Origin: Bowmanella sp. JS7-9
GTDB taxonomy: Bacteria > Pseudomonadota > Gammaproteobacteria > Enterobacterales > Alteromonadaceae
Assembly: GCF_004329715.1 (NCBI RefSeq)
Contig: NZ_JXSY01000005.1
Location: 62,001 to 126,000 of the forward strand
DNA length: 64,000 nt
Direction: 5' to 3'
The position numbers were made by a program, and so were the translations under genes. Below are positions 9,839 to 18,648 of the stretch, one piece after another (the first letter of the stretch is position 1; each line of letters starts with the position of its first letter). Under the pieces are notes generated by a model. The model was not told the DNA's origin, ran no database searches, and was given only the letters and a program-made list of their open reading frames with translations.

Positions 9839-12499
9839 CTAAAAACTCTTAATCGCAGCTAATGCCACGGCTGCCTGATACGCAATCTGCGTCACTGCTT
9901 GCCACAACCCTAATTGTTCATAATTGGTCACATCACGCGGCACCACAATTGTATCGCCAGGAGATAATTGCTTTTTACCATCGCTACTAAACCAGAAGTT
10001 ATTGCCCGGTATGTGTACAGAACCATCTGCTTTTACTACGTAAATACGGTCTTTGTCGCCATAGGTTTTCAGGCCACCACTTAATCGAACATAATCTTCG
10101 ATGCTCATACCAATGGAATAAGAGTGGGTGGATGGTACAAACACTTCCCCGATGACGGATACTGCAGGAGTAATATTCGGCAGATAGATTTTATCGCCGT
10201 CTTTGAGCTCAATATCCGCTTTCGCGTTTTCTGCAACTATTCCCTTGAAATCAATAACTAGGCGACCAACTGACTTAACATTGGTTAGGTCTTTTAGAAT
10301 TTTTTGGGCTTGGTCGTAGTCAACGGCTTGCACAAACTGACTGGACTTCAAATTTGAGTTAATGATTTGCTCACGCAGTTCCTGTACCGCACGGTCAATA
10401 TTGTTCTGCTCTTTTTTACGCAGTTCTTCACGAGTAAAGATTGCCGCTTCTACACTTGCCTTGTCGGTTACACCGCCAGCGCGGGCAATCAATTGAGACA
10501 AGGTTTCACCTTTACGGATTTGATAAACGCCAGGGAATACAAATTCACCAACCAATTCAACCTGATTACTCTCATGCCAATCGGGCATACGTAGAATATT
10601 TATTTTATCTTTTGGCTCTACCGACATAGCGGATTCTACGCCACTTAACGCTTTCGTTGGGTCAAACGATAAATGCTGGATTGTAACGCTTTCACCATTC
10701 AACACAGTACGTGTAACCTCTGCACGCTTTGCATATGCAGATTCACGCAGTCCACCTGCTGCTTTAATCAAGCTAGCAACATCTGAGCCTGATGGAATGG
10801 GATAGATCCCCGGGAATTTCACGTCACCATTAATCTCAGCTAATCGCGCGGGGCGTTTATCATCAGCTTCAGCGCGAAGTAATGCTACGACTGGGGCAAG
10901 CAATTTGTCCCGAGACATTTTCTGTGTTTCCTGCAAAACCAATTGCTGCTCGGTGAACACAGAGTTTTCAATCGTTAATAGATAGTTACTTTCTGTAATG
11001 TCATTTTGCTCGTTCGAAAACAAAAGTGATTGTCTATCGTTTCCGGATTGGATTGGATTGGATTTCGCGGCTGGGGCATTTTCTGTTTGTGTACCAACTT
11101 TTCCGGTGTCAGACATGCTATTGTCTGCAACTGACTCAAACTCGTTAAATAAAAGAATTTTATCCCGAGCCGAAAGGTTCACATCGTATTGGCCACTGAA
11201 CAGTGCTTTAGGTGAAAACTGAATGACCTCGCTGTGACGCTCGAACTTACCTCGGCGAATAATCAGACCGTATTCCGTATCTACAGACGCCATGACGCTG
11301 TCCGGCGATACTACATCAGATAAACGCATTCCCGCCTGAAATTGCTTAATACCTGGTGTTTTTACCGCACCAACAACCAGCAATGCATTGGAAAACTCTC
11401 TTCCGGCCTCTGGCACATTGATAAAATCACCGTTTAGCAATTTTACCGCAGACAGCGTTTCGCCAAGGCTCACACTTTCAATGCTAAACCCACTGGTTTG
11501 GTCACTGCGGGCGATTTGCAAAGTAGATGCTGCGGCAGGCAGCAAGCCACCGGCAATGTTTAACAATTCAGCTAACGACTCGCCTTGCTTCAACTCGTAT
11601 ATCGCTGGACGACGAACCAGACCATCAACTGACACAACTTTGCTAACCGGGGGAATAAAGATAACGTCCCCTTGCTGTAAACGAATATCGTTGGTCGTGT
11701 CTCCATTGACTAGCAATTCATACAAATCAAAATCGGCAACAGTTTTACCTGCACGCTTTAGTTGAATATTACGCAACGTGCCTATTTTGCTTACGCCACC
11801 ACTGGCAAATAATGCGTTGGTGAGGGTGGACAAAGAACTGACCGTTAATGATCCCGGTCGGAACGCCTCTCCCACCATAAAAACCTGAATAGTGCGCAAC
11901 TGCCCCATAGTGATATGCGGCGTTACACCAATCATCTGCTCTGCGTAACGCTGGGATAATTGTTGTTTAAATTCCTGATAGGTAGTGCCCGTAACCGTCA
12001 TCGGCCCTAACTCCGGAATTTCCACACTTCCTTCATTGTTGACGACCAACTCAAATTGCTCCGACGTTTTGCCAAACAAACGGACATTTACGCTGTCACC
12101 CGGACCCAACACATAATCACTTGGTACCGCTATGTTTGATGCAGGTGCGAAGCTTTCCGCTGACCGGTTAAATAACTGGTAACCAAAAGGTTTAAGTTTT
12201 TCAGCTTGCTCTTGCGCGCTACTTTGGCGGGCTAAAGCCGTTGTAATTGCCTGTTCGTCAACGTCGCGTTCAACCAAATCAACCTGTGGTTTTGGTGGTT
12301 CATTTTTGTTAGAAGTGCCGGCAATTAACTTATCTATGTCGGATAGGTTAATACCCATCTGCCGAGCCAGCATTTCCTGCTGAGCACGAGGAAGTCGTTT
12401 GAATTGTTCGATTTGCGCTTGACTGGGCACAAAGGATTGCGCATTTACGCTAGCGGCAACGAATAAAGAAAAAATCGTTGTAAGAAAAGGTCTTAGCAT
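9839..12499 (-). CDS. Wza-like SLBB-domain polysaccharide export protein
   Basis: Outer-membrane polysaccharide exporter of 886 aa from the ATG at 12499. The frame is open for 43 more codons upstream, but the chosen start gives a signal peptide (FLTTIFSLFVAASVNAQS) and has AGGGA before it. A short Gln-rich helical region follows, then a poly-export domain at about residue 125 (YVLGPGDSVNVRLFGKT) and several SLBB domains (VFMVGEAFRPGSLTV, DGLVRRPAIYELKQGES, NGDVKFPGIYPIPSG, VGEFVFPGVYQIRKG, IGEVFVPSTHSYS). It is over twice the length of classical Wza, matching the long multi-SLBB exporters of marine gammaproteobacteria. As first gene of the operon it should carry the main promoter. Confidence 0.9.
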   Translation of the reverse strand: MLRPFLTTIFSLFVAASVNAQSFVPSQAQIEQFKRLPRAQQEMLARQMGINLSDIDKLIAGTSNKNEPPKPQVDLVERDVDEQAITTALARQSSAQEQAEKLKPFGYQLFNRSAESFAPASNIAVPSDYVLGPGDSVNVRLFGKTSEQFELVVNNEGSVEIPELGPMTVTGTTYQEFKQQLSQRYAEQMIGVTPHITMGQLRTIQVFMVGEAFRPGSLTVSSLSTLTNALFASGGVSKIGTLRNIQLKRAGKTVADFDLYELLVNGDTTNDIRLQQGDVIFIPPVSKVVSVDGLVRRPAIYELKQGESLAELLNIAGGLLPAAASTLQIARSDQTSGFSIESVSLGETLSAVKLLNGDFINVPEAGREFSNALLVVGAVKTPGIKQFQAGMRLSDVVSPDSVMASVDTEYGLIIRRGKFERHSEVIQFSPKALFSGQYDVNLSARDKILLFNEFESVADNSMSDTGKVGTQTENAPAAKSNPIQSGNDRQSLLFSNEQNDITESNYLLTIENSVFTEQQLVLQETQKMSRDKLLAPVVALLRAEADDKRPARLAEINGDVKFPGIYPIPSGSDVASLIKAAGGLRESAYAKRAEVTRTVLNGESVTIQHLSFDPTKALSGVESAMSVEPKDKINILRMPDWHESNQVELVGEFVFPGVYQIRKGETLSQLIARAGGVTDKASVEAAIFTREELRKKEQNNIDRAVQELREQIINSNLKSSQFVQAVDYDQAQKILKDLTNVKSVGRLVIDFKGIVAENAKADIELKDGDKIYLPNITPAVSVIGEVFVPSTHSYSIGMSIEDYVRLSGGLKTYGDKDRIYVVKADGSVHIPGNNFWFSSDGKKQLSPGDTIVVPRDVTNYEQLGLWQAVTQIAYQAAVALAAIKSF

Positions 12500-12851
12500 A
12501 CTACGTCCCTGGTTTTGGCATTGGCTGCCTGTAGTTTTGTCGCACTGATCGGGCGCTATAATAGCCCAATCCAGCAACTGCATGAAAGAGCATCCCGCAT
12601 CTAACTGCTTATCGCGCCAAATAATCACGTTACAATGGCAAGTTGCGCGTTTTATCAGGCTTGCACTGCGGTTTCAAGAAGATTCACTAAACAGTGGCCT
12701 AATTGCACAATTAACCGCCAAAACGGTCCAGTTAACTTCGAATGCCTTGTGTTCCAATGCGGTAACTGATAAAACCTCTGCCTTTACAATATCCGTATAG
12801 TGGTTACTCACTGCGGACACTTATAACGATAATTACCGGGGATGTATTTGT

Positions 12852-14477
12852 ATGCAGGCAACAGAAACGCTGCAACAATCCAATTCAGGTGAGCTGTTTG
12901 GCCACCCTAAAGGATTGTACGTCTGTTTCGCGACCGAGTTATGGGAGCGCTTCTCTTTTTACGGAATGAAGTACCTACTTCTTCTGTACCTAACAAAGTA
13001 TCACTTATTCAGCGATGGCCAGGGCCTGGAAGTATTAGGCGCCTATGCCGGATTGGTTTATGCCCTGCCGGTTATCGGTGGTCTTTTAGCTGACCGTTAC
13101 CTGGGTATGCGTAAAGCCGTGTTGTTTGGCGGTTTATTGTTGGTGATGGGCCACCTGCTGATGGCAGTAGAAGGCCATCAAGCCGTGCAATACGATGCAG
13201 GCACAGTGTTGACCAGTGCACTGACCCTGCACGATGGTACGGTATTGGCCGCTGGTACGTTGTTAACTGAGACTATCAAAATTCAGGACACCGCTGCACT
13301 TAACGTGTTCTATTTTGCCCTGTCTTTGATTGTTGTGGGTGTGGGTTTTCTGAAACCCAACATTTCAACCATCGTAGGTCAGCTATACAGCCAGGATGAT
13401 CCGCGTCGTGACTCTGGTTTTACCATTTTCTACATGGGTATCAACATCGGTTCATTCACTGCCACCTTGCTGTGTGGCTGGTTAGGTGAAACCTATGGTT
13501 GGGGTTATGGCTTCGGTGCTGCGGGTATCGGTATGTTGGTAGGTCTGGCGACTTTCCTGTACGGCCAAAAATATCTGCACGGACTGGCCGAGCCAAGTGA
13601 CCCTGCGCTTTTGAAAGAAAAGGTCATGGGTATATTCACCAAAGAAGTTGCCATCTATGCTCTGTCTATTCTCAGCCTTGGCATCATCTGGTGGGTGATT
13701 CAGCGTGAACATGTCGTGTTTTTGAGTCAACAAACCATGCTGGTTGCTGCAGCGGTTGGCCTTATCGGCTTCGCGTTTGTAAAAGGCAGTAGAGAAGAAA
13801 TTCACCGCATGATGGTGCTGATGGTGCTGATCGCGTCGACGATTATCTTCTGGGCGCTGTTTGAACAATCTGCGGGCTCAATGACCCTGTTTGCTGACCG
13901 TGTGGTAGATCGCACCTTAGGTGATGTTACGTTCACAGCTTCGCAATTTGGCTCACTGAATGCAGGTTTCATTATGCTTCTTGCGCTTCCGATTGCCGCG
14001 TTGTGGGTTTGGTTGGAAAAACGCAAACTGCAACCATCAGTACCGGTCAAGTTTGGCCTAGGTATTGTTCAGGTCGGATTAGGTTTCGGTGCTCTGGTAC
14101 TAGGCTTCAGCCTGGCCGATGAAACCGGTCATGTCAGCATGTGGTGGCTGGTACTGGCCTACTTCCTGCACACAACTGGTGAACTTTGCGTCTCTCCGGT
14201 CGGTTTGTCAGCAGTAACCAAACTTTCCATCAAACGCGTGGTGGGTATGGCGATGGGGACCTGGTTCCTGGCCACCGCGTTGGCCGAAACAGTGGCTATG
14301 CGTCTAGCACAGATGGCGTCTATCGACACCAGCGGCGCTGAGCAAATGAGCATCAGCGAAATGGGGGCAACTTATGCCCAATTGTTTGAATTCCTGATGT
14401 GGGTAGGTTTCGGCGTCGGTGCATTTGTGATACTGATTTCACCAATCCTGAAAAAAGGCATGCACGGCGTTAAGTAA
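12852..14477 (+). CDS. POT family proton-dependent oligopeptide transporter
   Basis: Protein of 541 aa with about 14 hydrophobic segments. The N-terminus carries the POT/PTR2 signature (ATELWERFSFYGMKYLLLLY, corresponding to the ExxERFxYY region), followed by GGLLADRYLGMRKAV. The second signature is FYMGINIGSF, and WALFEQSAGSM matches the helix-7 motif. It imports di- and tripeptides with protons. GGGG about 9 nt upstream is a plausible ribosome-binding site, and a strong intrinsic terminator follows. It is transcribed divergently from the polysaccharide operon and looks monocistronic. Confidence 0.93.
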   Translation: MQATETLQQSNSGELFGHPKGLYVCFATELWERFSFYGMKYLLLLYLTKYHLFSDGQGLEVLGAYAGLVYALPVIGGLLADRYLGMRKAVLFGGLLLVMGHLLMAVEGHQAVQYDAGTVLTSALTLHDGTVLAAGTLLTETIKIQDTAALNVFYFALSLIVVGVGFLKPNISTIVGQLYSQDDPRRDSGFTIFYMGINIGSFTATLLCGWLGETYGWGYGFGAAGIGMLVGLATFLYGQKYLHGLAEPSDPALLKEKVMGIFTKEVAIYALSILSLGIIWWVIQREHVVFLSQQTMLVAAAVGLIGFAFVKGSREEIHRMMVLMVLIASTIIFWALFEQSAGSMTLFADRVVDRTLGDVTFTASQFGSLNAGFIMLLALPIAALWVWLEKRKLQPSVPVKFGLGIVQVGLGFGALVLGFSLADETGHVSMWWLVLAYFLHTTGELCVSPVGLSAVTKLSIKRVVGMAMGTWFLATALAETVAMRLAQMASIDTSGAEQMSISEMGATYAQLFEFLMWVGFGVGAFVILISPILKKGMHGVK

Positions 14478-14500
14478 TTTTAATCGCCTGATTATTCTAA

Positions 14501-14527
14501 AATCCCCGCTAGCGCGGGGATTTTTTT
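14501..14527 (+). terminator. Intrinsic terminator after POT transporter
   Basis: Hairpin with arms ATCCCCGC and GCGGGGAT around a TAGC loop (14502-14521), followed by a run of seven T. Confidence 0.92.
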
Positions 14528-14671
14528 ATCTTGTTTTCAGAGCGCAACAATTTTATTCCTTTATTTGCATGGACCAACGCGACCGAAACCCAATTGCATA
14601 CTCCTGCTTAATGGGACTTTGACAAAACCAGCACTCTTCATTCAACTTTCTAATATTTAGAAAAAAAGTCA

Positions 14672-14693
14672 CGAATAATTCACTTTTTATTCG
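14672..14693. promoter_or_regulatory. Inverted repeat upstream of the cytochrome b561-yceI pair
   Basis: CGAATAA (14672-14678), 8 nt, then TTATTCG (14687-14693), 50 nt before the cytochrome ATG. Possible operator; no regulator gene lies nearby. Confidence 0.4.
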
Positions 14694-14742
14694 TTCTTCT
14701 GCAAGTATATGCTGTACGCAGATAACTAAGAGACCAACCAAC

Positions 14743-15270
14743 ATGAAACAACACCGCTATTCACTCACCGCCATTTTGCTGCACTGGAGCAGTGCTGTCG
14801 TTGTGATAGGTATGTTCGCCGTCGGTGTATGGATGGTTGATCTCGATTACTACAGCAGTTGGTATCAACGCGCCCCTCATTGGCATATGAGTGTGGGCAT
14901 TCTGCTGGCCATGCTGACAATTTACCGACTGGTTTGGAGACTTATCAAACCGGTACATTCGGCCAGTGGCAGTAAGCTCGAGCAGTCTGCGGCTAAACTA
15001 GTGCACTCATTACTTTATCTACTGTTATTTACGCTGTTTTTTAGCGGCTATCTGATCCCAACCGGTGATGGGCGCGGTATTGAGGTGTTTGACTGGTTCA
15101 CCGTCCCCTCGCTCGGAGAATGGTTTGCCGACCAAAAAGATATAGCGGGCGAAATTCATGAATACGTTGCATATGGCCTGATAGGACTCGTCATCCTGCA
15201 TGCGTTGGCAGCGATTAAACATCATGTAATAGACAAAGACGACACACTGAAAAAGATGTTAAAACCTTAA
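14743..15270 (+). CDS. Cytochrome b561 family protein (CybB-like)
   Basis: Four-helix di-heme b-type cytochrome of 175 aa in the inner membrane. Candidate axial heme ligands are the His in AILLHWSSAV (helix 1), the His pair in RAPHWHMSVG (helix 2), the His in KLVHSLLYLLL (helix 3) and the His in VILHALAAIKHH (helix 4). Members pass electrons from quinol or superoxide to periplasmic partners. The yceI gene starts 10 nt downstream with its own AAGGAGA; cytochrome b561-YceI gene pairs are common in gammaproteobacteria. An inverted repeat lies 50 nt upstream. Confidence 0.92.
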   Translation: MKQHRYSLTAILLHWSSAVVVIGMFAVGVWMVDLDYYSSWYQRAPHWHMSVGILLAMLTIYRLVWRLIKPVHSASGSKLEQSAAKLVHSLLYLLLFTLFFSGYLIPTGDGRGIEVFDWFTVPSLGEWFADQKDIAGEIHEYVAYGLIGLVILHALAAIKHHVIDKDDTLKKMLKP

Positions 15271-15280
15271 GGAGATTGTT

Positions 15281-15838
15281 ATGAAAAAGACCGTACTTAG
15301 CGCATTACTACTCGCTGCCGCCCCTTTCGCCAACGCCGCAGATTATGTGGTCGATACCGATGGTGCGCACGCTTCAATTAATTTTAAAATCAGCCACTTA
15401 GGCTATTCCTACATTGTGGGTCGCTTCAACCAGTTCGATGGCAAATTCAGCTATGACGCGGCTGCGCCAGAAGCATCGAAGATCAGTATCAACATTGACC
15501 CGGCAAGCGTTGATACCAACCATGACCGTCGCGATAAGCACGTCAGCAGTGACGATTTTCTGGATGTCAGCAAATTCACCACCGCATCATTCAGCAGCAC
15601 CAGCGTGAAAGACTTGGGCGATGGTAAGTTGGCCGTCAACGGCGACCTGACCGTACATGGCGTGACGAAACCCATCGTGATCAATGTTGCAAAAGTGGGC
15701 GAAGGTCAGGACCCATGGGGTGGCTACCGCGCAGGCTTTACCGGTAGCACCGAATTCAAACTGGGTGACTTTGGTATAAAAATGTTCCCAGACAGCAAAA
15801 TTACCTTCGACCTGCATATCGAAGGTGTCCGTCAGTAA
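15281..15838 (+). CDS. YceI family periplasmic protein
   Basis: Protein of 185 aa with a clear signal peptide (LSALLLAAAPFANAAD) and the YceI lipocalin-like beta-barrel. Motifs are HASINFKISHLGYSYIVGRF near the start, PASVDTNHDRRDKHVSSDDF in the middle, and GVTKPIVINV and GFTGSTEFKLGDFGI later. Family members bind polyisoprenoid lipids in the periplasm; a link to quinone or isoprenoid handling together with the adjacent b-type cytochrome is inferred. AAGGAGA precedes the ATG, and a strong terminator directly follows the stop. Confidence 0.93.
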   Translation: MKKTVLSALLLAAAPFANAADYVVDTDGAHASINFKISHLGYSYIVGRFNQFDGKFSYDAAAPEASKISINIDPASVDTNHDRRDKHVSSDDFLDVSKFTTASFSSTSVKDLGDGKLAVNGDLTVHGVTKPIVINVAKVGEGQDPWGGYRAGFTGSTEFKLGDFGIKMFPDSKITFDLHIEGVRQ

Positions 15839-15843
15839 CCAAC

Positions 15844-15875
15844 AAACCCCGGCGCTCCACGCCGGGGTTATTTTT
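15844..15875 (+). terminator. Intrinsic terminator after yceI
   Basis: Arms CCCCGGCG (15847-15854) and CGCCGGGG (15860-15867), extended by A-T pairs, with a five-base loop and TTATTTTT after. It lies inside the upstream in-frame extension of the next gene, which argues for that gene's shorter start. Confidence 0.92.
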
Positions 15876-15956
15876 CCCCTTACAGGCAACAAGTTTCACT
15901 ATACAGGCACATCAAATTACGCTAAAAAGCGCGCGTTAATTGCCTATGTGAAATTT

Positions 15957-16616
15957 ATGCAGCCTACTGAACCGGCCATTCCAACGTTTACTGAAGAACT
16001 ATACGACAATATTGCCGATCAACTGGTTGAACAGGGCTATGCCATTATTCGTCGCGGCTTTGATCCATCGCTGCTAATGCAGCTTAATCAGCGTGTACAA
16101 GGGCTGGACGATGGCGACTTTCAGCAGGCGGGCATTGGCCGCGGAGATGATAATCAGCTAAACGAAACTATCCGTACCGACAGCATTCGCTGGCTGACAC
16201 ACAGCAATGGCGCTGAATGCCAGTTTTTACAATGCATGGAAGGCTTGCGTATCGCGCTCAATCGTCGCCTGTTTATGGGGTTATTTGATTACGAGTGCCA
16301 TTTCGCCCACTACGCGCCCGGCGATTTCTATAAGCGTCATTTAGACGCATTCAGAGGGCGAACCAACCGGGTATTGTCAGCTGTGCTGTATTTAAACCAT
16401 GAATGGCAGGACGATGACGGTGGTGAGTTACTCATGTATGAGCGCAAACAAAAGCAGCCATTGCTGAGCTTGCGCCCTGAATACGGTACGATGATTATTT
16501 TTCTCAGTGAGCGTTTTCCCCATGAAGTGTTAGCAGCGAAGCGCGACCGCTACAGCATCGCTGGCTGGTTCCGGGTCAACAACAGCCTGGGTGACGTTAT
16601 CGATCCGGCTCGTTAG
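15957..16616 (+). CDS. 2OG-Fe(II) oxygenase (prolyl 4-hydroxylase-like)
   Basis: Protein of 219 aa from the ATG at 15957. The frame is open back to 15825, but that stretch contains the yceI terminator. The double-stranded beta-helix carries the iron ligands HxD in FYKRHLDAF and the distal His in RFPHEVLAA. The Arg in RYSIAGWFRVNN would bind the 2-oxoglutarate carboxylate, and LYLNHEWQDDDGGELLMY is the typical central strand. It resembles small bacterial prolyl-hydroxylase-like oxygenases; the substrate is unknown. The 3' end overlaps the convergent GST gene by 20 nt, leaving no room for a terminator between them. Confidence 0.88.
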   Translation: MQPTEPAIPTFTEELYDNIADQLVEQGYAIIRRGFDPSLLMQLNQRVQGLDDGDFQQAGIGRGDDNQLNETIRTDSIRWLTHSNGAECQFLQCMEGLRIALNRRLFMGLFDYECHFAHYAPGDFYKRHLDAFRGRTNRVLSAVLYLNHEWQDDDGGELLMYERKQKQPLLSLRPEYGTMIIFLSERFPHEVLAAKRDRYSIAGWFRVNNSLGDVIDPAR

Positions 16617-17220
16617 CCAAATAGGTCGCCATCGGCTCATGTCCGGGCTCCATTTCCAGCCGGGCAATCCAGTCACGAATCGCGGGAAACTCATCCAGAG
16701 CAAAGCCACCTTCCGCTGCCACATGGGTATACGCATAAAGAGAAATATCCGCCACGCTGTATTCCATACCGACCATATATTTGAATTTGCGCAGATGTTG
16801 TTCCATCACCGCCAGTGCCCGATAACCCGGCGCTCTGGTGGATTCCAAGCGCGCCTGCTGCTCTGGTGGGTTGCCTAAATACTCGACAATATAGCGAGCC
16901 ACGGCAATGTATGGTTCGTGGCTATATTGCTCAAAAAACTGCCATTGCAACACCTGCGCCTTGCCCAGCGGATCGGTCGGCATAAACTCGGTGCCTTCGG
17001 CCAGATAAAATAAAATTGCATTGGACTCACTAAGCCAGCAGTCCTCTTCAATTTCCAGTAACGGGATTTTGCCCACCGGATTTTTGGCTAAAAATGACGG
17101 TGTCTGCGTGTCCCCCGCAACCACATCAACATGGACCCATTCGTGAGGCTTTTTCAATAAATCGAGTAACAACTTCACCTTGTAACAATTGCCGGACTTC
17201 AGGTCTCCGTAGACTTTCAT
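16597..17220 (-). CDS. Glutathione S-transferase family protein
   Basis: Protein of 207 aa. The N-terminal thioredoxin-like domain has MKVYGDLKSGNCYKVKLLLD, then NPVGKIPLLEI with the cis-Pro and LSESNAILFYLAE, the conserved glutathione gamma-glutamyl site. The all-helical C-terminal domain follows from about residue 90. The residue at the catalytic position (Ser or Cys in SGNCYK) is compatible with several bacterial GST classes, so the class is left open. Likely cytoplasmic, in detoxification or thiol metabolism. Its tail overlaps the convergent oxygenase gene by 20 nt. Confidence 0.92.
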   Translation of the reverse strand: MKVYGDLKSGNCYKVKLLLDLLKKPHEWVHVDVVAGDTQTPSFLAKNPVGKIPLLEIEEDCWLSESNAILFYLAEGTEFMPTDPLGKAQVLQWQFFEQYSHEPYIAVARYIVEYLGNPPEQQARLESTRAPGYRALAVMEQHLRKFKYMVGMEYSVADISLYAYTHVAAEGGFALDEFPAIRDWIARLEMEPGHEPMATYLANEPDR

Positions 17221-17346
17221 TTAACTATCCTTCCGTTTACGCGTCCTAAGTGTGGTCATCCTTACAATTAGTTACAAGGTCAAATTGAACGATTCGGGTA
17301 TGACTGGTCAAACCGTTGGATGGATAAACTTAACTAAGGAACAAAC

Positions 17347-17979
17347 ATGCCAGCTAAATTGATGAAACTAATCCGGGAATATCTGCCCACAGCCCTATTA
17401 GTTATCGGGCTTTTTGCCTGCCGCAGTTCAATCGCGGATTGGTATGAAGTGCCAACAGGGTCGATGCAACCGACTATCGTCGAAGGCGATCGCATTTTTG
17501 TCGACAAGCTGGCATACGATGTAAAAGTGCCTTTCACCAATCTCATCGTCGCCCGGCTAGACGACCCCAAAGCAGGTGATATTGTGGTGTTTGAACATCC
17601 ACAAACGGGTACCCGTTTAATCAAGCGTCTGATTGCCGGACCTGGAGATGTTGTTTCAATGCTCAACAACCGCCTCACGATAAACGGACAGCCACTCACC
17701 TATAGCCAAACGGACGGCCATATTTATGAGGATTTGGCAGGCAAGCATGCTCTGCAGTGGATCAATAACGGTAATCCCAATACTGCCTTTGGGCCGGTTC
17801 GTTTAGGTGAGGATGAATTCCTGATGTTGGGCGACAACCGCAATAACAGCGCAGACTCACGCTATTTTGGTTTAGTGCGCCGAGACCTAATCCAGGGTAA
17901 AGCGAAAAACGTGTTATTTTCAAAAGTACCTGACGAGCTAGCACTTCGAAATGAACGCGCGTTCAAAAAACTTATTTAA
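17347..17979 (+). CDS. lepB: Signal peptidase I (S26), short paralogue
   Basis: Membrane serine protease of 210 aa. One N-terminal transmembrane segment (YLPTALLVIGLFACRSSI) precedes box B with the nucleophile Ser39 in VPTGSMQPTI. The general-base Lys93 lies in RLIKRLIAGPGD. Box E is LMLGDNRNNSADSRYFGLV. It cleaves signal peptides on the periplasmic side of the inner membrane. It is shorter than E. coli LepB, with one membrane segment, and is not next to lepA or rnc, so it may be an accessory peptidase beside a canonical lepB elsewhere. The ATG follows AAGGA. Confidence 0.9.
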   Translation: MPAKLMKLIREYLPTALLVIGLFACRSSIADWYEVPTGSMQPTIVEGDRIFVDKLAYDVKVPFTNLIVARLDDPKAGDIVVFEHPQTGTRLIKRLIAGPGDVVSMLNNRLTINGQPLTYSQTDGHIYEDLAGKHALQWINNGNPNTAFGPVRLGEDEFLMLGDNRNNSADSRYFGLVRRDLIQGKAKNVLFSKVPDELALRNERAFKKLI

Positions 17980-18026
17980 TAATTTCAATTAGTTAAAAAT
18001 TATTTTTATTTTTTTACATCGAAATT

Positions 18027-18052
18027 GTTGAAAAGCATGTTGCCAGCCATAC
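18027..18052 (+). promoter_or_regulatory. Candidate sigma-32 promoter of ibpA
   Basis: GTTGAAA at 18027-18033 resembles the -35 element CTTGAAA. AGCCATAC at 18045-18052 resembles the -10 element CCCCATNT, with an 11-nt spacer. It is weaker than the htpG promoter but correctly placed for a leader of about 90 nt. Confidence 0.55.
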
Positions 18053-18060
18053 ATAGAGTT

Positions 18061-18148
18061 TTGTCGACGCCAGAAGGGTCGGCAAATCTCGCCGCCGCAT
18101 TGCGGGGCACACAATTTAACCATATTGCTTAATATTGAGGATATGAAC
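18061..18148 (+). promoter_or_regulatory. ROSE-type RNA thermometer in the ibpA leader
   Basis: The stretch 18121-18145 folds over the ribosome-binding site. CATAT (18121-18125) pairs with ATATG (18141-18145). Next, U26 pairs G40, G27 bulges, C28 pairs G39, U29 pairs A38, U30 pairs G37 and A31 pairs U36 (numbers are 181xx), closing a four-base loop. This is the UUGCU/AGGA arrangement with a bulged G that defines ROSE elements of small heat-shock genes. An upstream hairpin CCGC-ATT-GCGG is at 18095-18105. Heat should melt the stem and expose GAGGA for the ATG at 18149. Confidence 0.8.
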
Positions 18149-18592
18149 ATGCGTAATATCGATTTAACTCCACTTTACCGTTCTTTCATTGGTTTTGATC
18201 ACTTAGCGTCTTTAATTGACAACGCTAGTCGCAATGAAAAACAACCCGCTTATCCGCCGTATAACATCGAACTTCTGGCGGAAGACAAATATCGCATCAG
18301 TATGGCTGTCGCCGGTTTTGCCCCTGAAAATATCGAGATTGAGGTTCAGGACAACACCTTGCGTGTCAGCGGTACCAAAGAAGAACAAGGGGAAGAACGT
18401 CGCTTCCTGCACAAAGGCATTTCCGAGCGCAGTTTTGAACGCAAGTTTCAGCTTGGGGATCACGTCAAAGTATTAGCCGCCGACATGAAAAACGGCCTGC
18501 TACATATTGACTTGGAGCGTGTGATTCCAGAGGCGAAAAAGCCACGCAAAATTGAAATTGGCAGCGGTAATCTGATCGAAAACCAAGGCTAA
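18149..18592 (+). CDS. ibpA: Small heat-shock protein IbpA/Hsp20
   Basis: ATP-independent holdase of 147 aa. The start chosen is the ATG at 18149 because GAGGA sits 7 nt upstream and the N-terminus MRNIDLTPLYRSFIGFDHL closely matches E. coli IbpA/IbpB. Two other in-frame ATGs upstream lack this spacing. The alpha-crystallin domain runs from about residue 38 (YNIELLAEDKYRISMAVAGF) to 125, with the conserved motif ADMKNGLLHIDLER. It binds unfolding proteins for later refolding by DnaK/ClpB. Control appears to be at two levels: a sigma-32-like promoter and a ROSE-type RNA thermometer. A strong terminator follows. Confidence 0.95.
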   Translation: MRNIDLTPLYRSFIGFDHLASLIDNASRNEKQPAYPPYNIELLAEDKYRISMAVAGFAPENIEIEVQDNTLRVSGTKEEQGEERRFLHKGISERSFERKFQLGDHVKVLAADMKNGLLHIDLERVIPEAKKPRKIEIGSGNLIENQG

Positions 18593-18621
18593 TTCGCGCT
18601 CTTTTCTCCCTGTTAGATTGT

Positions 18622-18648
18622 AAGCGGCCCTATGTGGGCCGCTTTTTT
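18622..18648 (+). terminator. Intrinsic terminator after ibpA
   Basis: Arms AGCGGCCC and GGGCCGCT around TATGT, followed by six T. The T-run runs into the stop codon of the convergent hydrolase gene. Confidence 0.9.

Noticed and set aside
12550-12567. Palindrome-like GGGCGCTATAATAGCCC upstream of the Wza-like gene
   Set aside because: It holds a TATTAT -10-like element on the minus strand, but no -35 at proper distance was found, and no regulator is known for it. Not listed as a promoter.
12500-12628. Longer N-terminus of the Wza-like exporter (43 extra codons)
   Set aside because: It would bury the signal peptide and has no family similarity. The ATG at 12499 has a ribosome-binding site.
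15825-15956. Longer start of the 2OG-Fe(II) oxygenase
   Set aside because: This stretch contains the yceI terminator hairpin and lacks family-like sequence.
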